Shown: positions 55,394 to 64,000 of the stretch, in pieces
How positions within the stretch are numbered: position 1 is the first letter of the stretch
Layout of the letters: each line of letters begins with the position of its first letter
Assembly: GCA_028456385.1 (NCBI GenBank)
Contig: JALNQF010000017.1
Span: 345,009 to 409,008 of the forward strand
DNA: 64,000 bases
DNA from: Ophiosphaerella korrae
Taxonomy: Eukaryota; Ascomycota; Dothideomycetes; Pleosporales; Phaeosphaeriaceae
Direction: 5' to 3'
Made by a program: the position numbers and the translations under genes
The notes under the pieces: model-generated
The model's input: only the letters and a program-made list of their open reading frames with translations
What the model was told of the DNA's origin: nothing
Database searches by the model: none

Positions 55394-57654
55394 TCACGCC
55401 ATCATCATGAGTCTCGTTCGGCGCTTCTCCATGCGCGGTTGATAGCCACCAGGCCCGAGCAAACTTTGTGGTGGTGCTGCGGCGCTCCGTCCATGACGTT
55501 CACAGTACTTTTGCCCACCAACTTCATAATAGTCGTGAGCCAGGACGATTCGACATGTCGCGCAAGTGAAGCACCTAGGGTGGAACTTCTGGCGTGCATC
55601 CGTTTCCAGATACTGGCCCTCGATACCGCGGTCGCAAGAAGTACACATGGACCCATTAAGTTCATGGTAGTGGCGTTCACAGTAAGGAGAATTTTCGAAA
55701 ACATAGAACTCTGCCGTGGGAAATGGATCGTTGCACGTCCTGCACACAAAGCATTGTTTGTGGTATCGGCCAATCAAGCGTCCAGAAGAATCTTTTACAG
55801 ACTTTCCAACGATAGGCTCTGAACAGCCACGGCATTTTCCCTTCGATACCACAGGTCGGCTGCCCTGTCGACGAGGGGCTGCAGCTAGCATCTCTCTCGG
55901 AGGATTTATAGCCTGATCCTGTCGCGGGCTTGTCTGTCTTGGTCGCTGGCCAGGGTTTAAGCCTAGTTGAATAGCAGGGTCCATGGGTGACTCGGGTATA
56001 TTCGTATAGCTAGGTGATAGTGGCGGAGGAGGGCTTTGAAAGTTTTGCAGTCCTCGAGGTTTCTCATATCGAGGAGGTGTTAGTTGCAATTTTGCGTAGG
56101 ACTCCGGGCTGTTTGTCCTTTCAATCGTCTCATCAAGATAATCCGGGCGACTTATTTTGGATGCTTGTCGAGAATGCCCACCGTCCGACCCTGGTGGACT
56201 CGATCGAGAGCTTGTAACACTTCTAAAACCAGAGCTCGAGTAAGAATCATCTGAAAGCCCAGAATCTGAAGGTGTGTGGATGGGGTTCAGTGGCGTATCG
56301 TTGCCGAAGGTAGGTGGAAGTAATGCTGGCGGTTGGAGTGGTCTGGGCAGACCGTCGCGTGGCTGACCAGTTCCTTGACCGCCCAGACTGGCATTGCGCG
56401 CAGGATACGTGCTGTCAGAGCGGGGAAGAAATGCTGAAGGCTGAAGGTCGGCGATGTTATTTGGTGGCAGGTCTTTTTCAGAAGGTCTTCTTGGTCGCAG
56501 TGGTGGTTCCTTTTTGGTCTTGCTTCCCTGTCGCATCAAGTCCATCTTTGATCTATCATCCTCGCGTACTTGTGCTGGCCTCATACTTTCTTTCTGTAAC
56601 CGGTCAAGGAAAGCACCAATGCCTTCACTTTGCTCTGGTTTTGATGGAAGTGGCGGTGGCATCATACTCGCCTCGAGACCCACCTTCGGGTGAGCAGGTA
56701 AGCCTATGCTGCGATTTGAGTAGGCAGAAGCACGTGAGGTTGTTGACGACACAGATGTACGACGTATTGCCGTACTACCGAAGCTTCGTGAGCTACCTTG
56801 GCTTCGTGAGCTACCTTGTGTTCCAGTTCTCCTATGTACGTAGGGCGCGCGATCCTGTAAAGGCAATTTAGGTCCATTAGAAGTACTCGGTCGACGATCC
56901 GCCCTTCCATCAAACGGTCCAGGTGCGATACTGTCCATGCGTTTGGTAATATTGTCTCCGCCATCTATCCGAGGGCTAAGGGGTGCAAAGAGCGGACTTG
57001 CTGGAGCATATTGTTGTTGCACGTTAGGCTCTAATCTGTCTCTCGTCTGTGGTCTCGAACTTTGTGGTGTTCCGCTTCGCTTGGCTGGGAAGGGAGGAAA
57101 GGCACAATCAAGGTTGGATGGAAGGGTGGGTGAAGGGGGCGCAAGCCTTTGTCGGGTCACGGGCGTGGTTACACTTCTGTTCATCTTGAATGGAGACTTT
57201 GGAGGGCTGGGCAACAGAGGAGAACGACAATGTGGGTCATTCGGAGTGCTCATTATCGATGGCTCAAGTAGTCGAAATGGTTTATCTGCGCAGGTTAGAA
57301 TTACCTACCGCTAGTTTAGTCGACAAGCTGAGATTACTTACTGGCTGCATTCGAGTCGATGCGAGGTGGAGGGCGCATTCGGCCAACTAATGGTTGTCCT
57401 TCTGATCGTTTGCTAAAAGAGGCGCCTGCGAAAGTTGCGGCCCGATCGAGTTTCGACGGCGAAGGCGGTGAATTTGGTGCGCGAGGCGCTGTCTCTGATT
57501 TTGATGAGCTGGAAGATATGTAGACGAATAGTGTATACTTACTCGATGGTGCAACTGGGGCACACACATGATCCGCCAGTTCAAGTATATCGATGTCAAC
57601 AGCGCAAGTTGAACATTTGATCTTAGGCAGACCGCTCCCGCCTGTCGTGTCCAT
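55394..57654 (-). CDS. two-LIM-domain protein, paxillin/Pxl1-like
   Basis: LIM-domain scaffold, probably tied to actin, septation or Rho signalling as for fungal paxillin-like proteins. Two exons, 57654-57342 and 57285-55394, one 56-bp intron (GTAAGT...GCGCAG), 734 residues. The N-terminus has a single Cys pair (KCSTCAVDI). About 500 residues of Pro/Ser/Arg-rich linker follow, including a short tandem repeat (QGSSRS-QGSSRS, 56795-56830). The C-terminus has two LIM domains: CRGCSEPIV...HKQCFVCRTC...YCERHYH and CTSCDRGIEG...HPRCFTCATC...YCERH, with all zinc ligands present. A stretch that resembles a 34-bp intron in exon 1 (57509-57542) is too short and breaks the frame, so it is kept as coding. 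Intact. Confidence 0.88.
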
Positions 57655-60147
57655 CGTGCAAATCTTGTCCCGGCCCGCAGTGTAAAAAGTTTATCCTCCT
57701 AGTTTCCAAGAGCAATTGCAATTATATCGAGTGGTGTTTAGTATGGTATGTTTCGGTGTTTGTGATGGATGGAAGATGGACTAGAAGCTGCGAAGTTCGA
57801 GGAGACTCGTGCGGCGAGAACGCCCGACAGATGCTTAGCCGTGAATTGTGGCGGGTCCTGCTAAATCAGGGGGACTATGCGGGAATGGTGCAGGATTGGC
57901 GTTGATCTGAGGACGGATGTGGGAGATGCTAGCGTCGCTGCATTCGCACCATCCGGTTTGAGAGATGTTTAGCCCCACCGGCGATACTTGCATTGTTGGA
58001 TATTTTGCGCGCAATAACGGATTATCCTGGAACAAGTCTGGACGGTGAACAGGCGCCAACCATACAGCAAGTTCAGCCAGCAGTCAGTCAGCGAGCAATC
58101 AAAGCCAGAACTTCGCACAGCCAAACACGGGCGGCAACTCGAGGGCGTTGTGTAAGTAGTGCTGCAAGTCATCCGCGTGTCCCTGAATCGTGGCGTTAAT
58201 GGTGTGCTGGGCAGCGTCCGTGATTTGTCGGTCTGACATTTAAGCGGCAGCTTGTAAGGCCATGGGTCCCTGCCGCTGCAGCCAGTCGTAGCGCCGAAGC
58301 TGCCAAAAGTTGAGATGAAACTATTGTCGGCCAGAGTGTCTCGACGTCGTTGCAGCCGCCATGACGAGATTGAGCCGCTGGCCTGAACGAAACAAATGCA
58401 TGAACGCTACAGTTGAGACGATTGAAAATCTCGATGACAAGCCTCAAGGGATGTACCGAAAAGCCGCCAAGTGCAAGGTGTGTTGTGCTGGAGGCTCTGT
58501 TCGCGTGGTGCCGGTGCGCAGGAGAACCACCAGCCTTCGGACATTAAATACTCTTTTGATTGGACATTACTGATTACGCTGTTGTCGTATCTGTCTACTC
58601 ATCGGAGCAGACTGCCGAAAGCTTCACGCCTCCTACGACACATCAAAGGTTTCTTTCGTAAGGCTCCAAGGCGTTCGCAGGGACCATGAGACGTCATGCT
58701 CAATGTGTCATCAAGTTGAGCAGTTTCAAACAATTCAATGTGAGCTGCAGGTCCGCCCTCATCACACCGTTGAGTAAACCAGGTCCACACTGCACGGTTC
58801 CAAGGCTGATCTGCGTGGTGGTTCGTTTGAAGGTTCACATGTGGGTCGCTCGACCGGGACCAAGACCCTCCCGTTGGTGGGTATCTGTGCTAGCAGATCA
58901 TATGCAAAATTGAAAATAATCCTTGGCATGTAATTCGTAATGAAATCCATCTTGATAGATAGATACCCCTATGTGCCTCGAGCGAAGACGCAGCCAACTG
59001 TGACGGTGAGCATATTGCATGACAATGTCCTGCATGTTTCGATTCTCCTCACAACATGCGTCGTGTGTCGCGTGCCTCTCCACCTTTGCAAACAGATCTG
59101 ACGCTACACACGTCTCGAGATGTTCATCGTGCCGCGCCATGGCGGTAACATGAACTGGAATGACACGACTGGCGACTCTTGAAGAACCGTGAGAACACCT
59201 TTGCCGATGTCGTTCTTGAAGATTATCTCGACGACCGTCGAATAATACCTAGGTAAGTAGGGAGGTCATAGGTTTCTCTGCCAAGCCAGGCCCAGCGCCT
59301 GTTCGCGTAGACGGATAAATCAATGCATCAGGCCACGTGATTGCGGGGCGGCTGAATTGGTTGCACTGGACGACACTGCTTTGTATCGTCGTTTGGACCC
59401 TCGACCAACACTTAGCTCACCAGCTATCAGTCTGTTGAAGCCCATCGGCCGTCTTCTACCGCGTTCTCGTCCGTTGGCGTGCATGTTCCCCATTCCAACT
59501 GCGGTTTGGGTCACTACGTACTGAGATTAGGAGGACTATAGCGGGCATGGCGTTGAGCACTGCAGCGGAGGTCCTGAGGCGCTGATTGGCTCTGCGGGTG
59601 TCGAGGCGGGCCATGGCGGCATGGACTGGCACGTGTATGGCCCAAAAATGTCGAGTGCAGAGGGAAAGAAGCGGTGTCGAACACGTTGTCCGGCACCAGA
59701 CGGAGCGAAGGTGCGTTTGTTCGCACTTATTTTGTAGTTAGCTTTGATGCTATCGATAAGTCAGCAGGCACTCATCAGACTATTTATCACCCCTTCGCGT
59801 CTTTCCTCAGCCCCCACCATCCACTACTCTGCTGCCTTGCTGTGACTCTGTGTCCTTGCTACAATCAAACAAAGCTTCCTCCCGCATCAACCTCACCACT
59901 ACTCACCCGGGCCATTGCCCAGCCGTCAAGACGTTTTCCAATCTCCTTAGCTCGTATGTGTACCCCCTCCATGATGGTTCACCAATAGCAACACCTCCAT
60001 CTCTCACTACAAGCTTTATACTGACTTTAACTAGGGTCCACAACCCATTTGCCGGCCGACGTACTTCTCCTTCTGGGGCAGCGTCGGATTTAGACTTCCG
60101 CAGATAATTTAGAAGTGCTATCAACAAAGAACAAAGTCAAAATCAAC
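57655..60147. promoter_or_regulatory. 2.5-kb divergent intergenic region, LIM and INO1 promoters
   Basis: Region between divergent genes. Two CACGTG E-boxes (59334-59339 and 59630-59635) lie 814 and 518 bp upstream of the INO1 start; basic helix-loop-helix factors act through CATGTG-type E-boxes on yeast INO1, so these may be regulatory, but this is inference. A possible 5' UTR intron (GTATGT at 59955 to AACTAG at 60034) precedes the INO1 start. Short frames at 58361-58573 and 59320-59514 look non-coding. Confidence 0.4.
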
Positions 60148-61808
60148 ATGGCGCCTCACGCAGAAGAAGTCGTTGGCCAAGCCAATGGGTTCGCAGCGGC
60201 CGCTCCCGCTCAGGATCTCTTTACCGTCAATTCTCCCAATGTTCAGTATACCGAGGAGACCATCAAGTCTAAGTATACCTACCGTACCACGGACGTTTCC
60301 CAGAACGCCGACGGCAAGTATGTTGCCATTCCCAAGGAGACTCTCTACGACTTCAAAATCGACCGCAAGGTTCCCAAAGTCGGTGTCATGCTGGTTGGAT
60401 GGGGTGGTAACAATGGAACCACGGTCACTGCTGGTATCATTGCCAACAAGCGTGGCCTCGTCTGGGAGACCAAGGAAGGCAAACGCACTGCTAATTACTA
60501 TGGCTCCGTTATCATGAGCTCTACCACCAAACTTGGAGTGGACAGCAAGACAGGCAAGGAGATTCACATCCCCTTCCATGACCTTCTGCCTATGGTCCAC
60601 CCTAACGACCTCGTTGTTGGTGGCTGGGATATCAGTGGTATGAACCTTTCTGAAGCTATGGATCGTGCCAAGGTTCTCTCGCCTTCTTTGAAGTCGCTCG
60701 TTCGCAAAGAGATGGGTGCCATGAAGCCTCTTCCCAGCATCTACTATCCTGACTTCATCGCTGCCAACCAGGAAGAGCGCGCTGACAACATTCTTCCGGG
60801 CACGAGGGCTTCTATGGCTCATGTCGAGCAGATCCGCAAAGACATCCGTGACTTCAAGGTTGCCAATGGTCTTGACAAGGTGATTGTCCAGTGGACAGCC
60901 AACACAGAGCGTTACGCCGACATTGTCGAAGGCGTAAACGATACTGCCGACAACCTGCTCAAAGCTATTGAGGCCGGCCATGAAGAAGTTGCTCCCTCCA
61001 CCGTGTTTGCGGTTGCCTCCATTCTCGAGAGCGTCCCATTCATCAACGGTTCTCCCCAGAACACATTCGTGCCTGGTGCTATTGAGCTTGCTGAGAAGCA
61101 CAACGCCTTCATTGGTGGTGACGATTTCAAATCGGGTCAGACCAAGATGAAGTCTGCTCTTGTTGACTTCTTGATCAATGCTGGAATCAAGCTCACGTCG
61201 ATTGCCAGCTACAACCATCTTGGTAACAATGACGGCATGAACCTTAGCTCTCAGAAGCAATTCCGCTCGAAGGAGATTTCCAAGTCCAACGTCGTCGACG
61301 ACATGGTTGCAGCTAACAACGTGCTCTACAAGGAGGGCGAGCATCCTGACCATTGCGTTGTTATCAAGTACATGCCTGCTGTCGGAGATGATAAGCGCGC
61401 GCTTGATGAGTACTATGCTGAGATTTTCTTGGATGGACACCAGACAATCAGCTTGTTCAACGTCTGCGAGGACTCTCTCCTTGCCGCACCCCTCATCATT
61501 GATTTGGTTCTTGTGACTGAGGTCATGACTCGTGTTCAGTGGAAGGCCCATAGCACCGAGGCCAGCGATGCGAAGTACGCTGGCTTCCATAGTGTGCTCA
61601 GCGTTCTTAGCTACATGCTTAAGGTATAAATCATAACCTCTCTTGTCATTGTGTAGAAGCTCACTTTCACTAGGCACCCCTCACGCCTGCAGGCACTCCG
61701 GTCGTCAATGCTCTCGCTAAGCAGCGCGCAGCTCTTACCAACATCTTCCGCGCCTGTGTCGGCCTCGAGCCCGAGAATGATATGACTTTGGAGCACAAGC
61801 TATTCTAG
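60148..61808 (+). CDS. INO1: inositol-3-phosphate synthase
   Basis: Cytosolic NAD-dependent enzyme that converts glucose 6-phosphate to 1D-myo-inositol 3-phosphate, the first step of inositol synthesis. Two exons, 60148-61623 and 61674-61808, a 50-bp intron (GTATAA...CACTAG), 536 residues. The Rossmann NAD motif GWGGNNG lies at residues 84-90. Other signatures are [23 protein letters not shown], the stretch ending [13 protein letters not shown] (catalytic Lys region), [14 protein letters not shown] and [14 protein letters not shown]. The last exon encodes the conserved tail [20 protein letters not shown]. The ATG at 60148 is chosen because the frame upstream has no ATG. A very long open antisense frame over this gene is a codon-bias artefact. 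Intact. Confidence 0.98.
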
Positions 61809-62224
61809 AAGATGATAGTGTCAGTGCTAAGCGTCCAGGAGGAGGATCGGATCGTGGTTATTTACTGATGACATTTGACTAACTCTATACACTCCCTTAG
61901 AAGGAAAAATATGAAAGAATGTTTATCCGAGCAGCCCGACTTGAATTGTAACTATCGTGATCCTCGTTATCCCCTTTTTGTCGCTCTATACCAGTAACCC
62001 AAGCCACGTCAGGTGTAAAGATGTATGCCCTGATGTTGTATCAAGTAGGTTACCTGACAGCAGATTTTTTTTCGGTTCCAATTCCCTCTGATTTTAGGAA
62101 GCGATGCTAGTCATACCCTGGCATGAGAAGGCGCAGTTTACACATGAGGCAGTCACGCTCTTCCCATATCAACCTATGGGACTCACTCACCACTTGCATA
62201 GAATTTCCACAAAAACCATCCGTT
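61809..62224. other. spacer between INO1 and OB-fold gene
   Basis: 416 bp with INO1 3' sequence and the promoter of the next gene. No further feature. Confidence 0.45.
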
Positions 62225-63811
62225 ATGCCAAAGAAACCAATCCAAGCTCTTGCTTCCCTAACGCCAGCGAGGAATGGCGATGGCTTCACTGCCGAAGAAG
62301 TGCAGTCTGCACTACAGCACACCAACTCGTCCGCCCCAACACCATGGATTGTGAGTAAATGCCCCACCTGCACAATGCAAGCACTGAAGTGCTAAACCAA
62401 TGAAGCCTACAGTCGACTACGAAGAAATGTCTCTGGGCGATCTTGAGCCTGGGCCTCACAATCTAACACTCATGGGCCGTATTGTGAACTTTTACAATGT
62501 TGCTAAACCTAGCAAACAACATCGAGCAGCCCAAGGCTATCTCAAGATCCAGCTCGCGGACAACACCGGTGTCCTCACTGTACGGCTCTGGTATGCCAAT
62601 GCCGTGTACGCTCTTCGGCTCGGACAGCTTGCCACATTATGGACGGTGCATGTGTCAAATAGCTCCGAGCATAATAGTCTAGCACCGAGTACCGCGCCGC
62701 TATTCACAAGTATATTCCCCGAAGGCGAAAAGAATTGCCACTTCATGATACACGAGAACAGCGACAATGGGACACAGTTCAAGCGGCCGTTTAATTGTCG
62801 CGACGCACGGGAGTTGGTTGGCCTAATGACCCTAAAAAACTTTACTGATGGGGGCTACGACGTTAAAGAGGTGAAGGTCCTTGCCTGTGTAAAGAGCATC
62901 GGCGCAAAGAAGCAATGTGCGTTACCACCGCCTTCACTCAGCTCAATACCAATGCTTATCTCTACAGACATGAACCGCAACGGCACAACCTCACAACTCA
63001 TCTCTCTCTCCATCTTCGACGACACAGCCGACGCATATCTAACCCTCTACAGCGACCTCTGCGCCTCAGCACCCTCCTTCCACCCCTACAAAACCATCCT
63101 CCTCATCTCAAACCCGGGCTGGCGCATCGACAAAACCGCCAACCTCTCCCTCAACGCAAACTCCCGCCTCGACATCAACCCCGACATAACCGACGCCCAC
63201 ATCCTCCGCTCCCTCGCCCACCGCCTCTCCCAAAAACAACACGTCAACCCCCCTTTCCCCGCCTTCGATGTCGCTACCGCGAAGACTGCGTCGATCCGCC
63301 CTCTTTTTCGCCTCGCAGACGTGGACGGCTTCGCGCGCAGCAATCCGAACGAGCAGATAGTAGGCTACTTATCCGTGGTACTCACGCAGCTCAACATCGT
63401 CACGCCGTTCAAGCGCAACATGCTCATGTCTAACGAATGCTGCGGCGTCCCGCTCTTTGCGAACACGCTGCAAGCGAAATGTGCACAGTGCAATAAGGTC
63501 GTTGATCTGCGCGTTAATCCGAGTATCGTACGTAGTTTCCCCCCCCCTTCGTTGTTTCACTGCCTACTCACCAACTGCAATAGCTCGGTCCTGTCATCGA
63601 CGAAACGGGGCAGATAGCAAGCGGTAAGCTCGTGCTGTCGGACGCGGCGTGGGAACAGTTGCTCGGGCGGACCGCGGCGCAGCTGGTGAGTACGGGGGTA
63701 GACGTGCTGCGGTACCTGGAGCAGAGGCTGTTGTTGTTGCGTGTGACCATGGGGTTTGTCGTGAGTATTGAGGAGAGCGGGCGGGTGGCAGTGTGGTGGG
63801 TGGGAAACTGA
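62225..63811 (+). CDS. OB-fold protein with zinc ribbon, RPA1-like single-strand DNA-binding candidate
   Basis: Three exons, 62225-62350, 62406-63527 and 63584-63811, introns 55 and 56 bp, 491 residues. The layout is that of a multi-OB protein: a first barrel around LTLMGRIVNFYNVAKPS, YLKIQLADNTGVLTVRLWYA; a second around LISLSIFDDTADAYLTLYSD; and a C-terminal part with NECCGVPLF and KCAQCNKVVDLRVNP, a four-Cys zinc ribbon as in RPA1 domain C. This suggests single-strand DNA or RNA binding, perhaps in meiosis (MEIOB-like) or repair. I cannot name an orthologue. The first intron uses the AAG acceptor at 62405, not the CAG at 62415, because only that keeps frame. Intact, and the last gene before the right edge. 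Confidence 0.65.
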
Positions 63812-63908
63812 CGTCTCGATGGAAAAGGCAGGGCGTGCAGTATATGTTTGTGTCATATCTTATCATACCCAGCACTTATCGATCGGCAAAACATGGTATA
63901 TCAGCTCT

Positions 63909-64000
63909 CCCCCCCCCCCCCCCCCCCCCCCCCACACAAACAAAAAAAAAAACACAAAAAAAAAAAAAAAAACCCAACAAAAAAAAAAAAAAAAAAAAAA
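63909..64000. repeat. terminal poly-C and A-rich low-complexity tail
   Basis: A run of 25 C (63909-63933) is followed by A-rich sequence to the end of the window. No telomere repeat (TTAGGG/CCCTAA) is seen. Most likely a contig terminus or sequencing artefact rather than genomic structure. Confidence 0.7.

Noticed and set aside
57509..57542. 34-bp GTAAGT...CCAG segment in exon 1 of the LIM gene
   Set aside because: Too short for a fungal intron and its removal breaks the frame that leads into the conserved exon 2.
60121..61677. 518-codon antisense frame over INO1
   Set aside because: It mirrors a highly expressed, codon-biased gene with clear enzyme motifs on the other strand and has no recognisable protein features.
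1..64000. CRISPR arrays, operons, riboswitches, rRNA genes
   Set aside because: The window is eukaryotic nuclear DNA; no regularly spaced repeats, rRNA stretches or convincing tRNA genes were found.

Overview
The window is nuclear DNA of a filamentous ascomycete. The evidence is many short introns (about 43-66 bp, one of 93 bp and one of 100 bp) with GTRNGT-type donors, compact intergenic regions on both strands, fungus-typical families (UstYa/DUF3328, Pth11-like rhodopsin-fold receptor, DUF2235, fungal MFS, GPI11, Sam37/metaxin), and gene-poor AT-rich stretches holding decayed genes whose in-frame stops can mostly be reached by C-to-T change. Class Dothideomycetes, perhaps Pleosporales, is my inference from gene content and was not tested. 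The left edge cuts a CorA-like gene. The right edge ends in a 25-base C run followed by A-rich sequence that looks like an assembly or sequencing terminus.

Layout. 1-13.5 kb is ordinary gene-dense sequence: CorA-like transporter (partial), LAT/MUP-type amino acid permease, an unrecognised five-exon gene, dihydroxyacetone kinase, GPI11/PIG-F and translin. 13.5-17.1 kb has no secure gene, only coding-like minus-strand fragments. 17.1-23.3 kb is an accessory block: a UstYa-family (DUF3328) gene, a divergent 59-residue secreted peptide with an internal duplication, a Pth11-like seven-helix protein and an MFS exporter. It is a candidate small ribosomal-peptide (RiPP-like) cluster and the most interesting part of the window.

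24.8-37.4 kb holds a DUF1264 gene with an in-frame TAG, a NOPCHAP1-like nucleolar protein, an eIF4E-family cap-binding protein, a broken DUF2235 hydrolase gene, prohibitin 1 and a three-finger C2H2 regulator. 37.4-49 kb is gene-poor and relic-rich: a degraded Dabb-domain gene, a second MFS transporter with a CGG-type palindrome upstream, a stop-riddled coding relic, an unrecognised ORF and an F-box protein. 49.3-63.8 kb returns to core genes: methionine aminopeptidase 2, a SAM methyltransferase, Sam37/metaxin, a two-LIM protein, inositol-3-phosphate synthase and an OB-fold/zinc-ribbon DNA-binding candidate.

Exon joins were worked out by eye from splice consensus, reading phase and family conservation; summed exon lengths are divisible by three in every complete model given. 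No homology search, RNA data or structure prediction was available.
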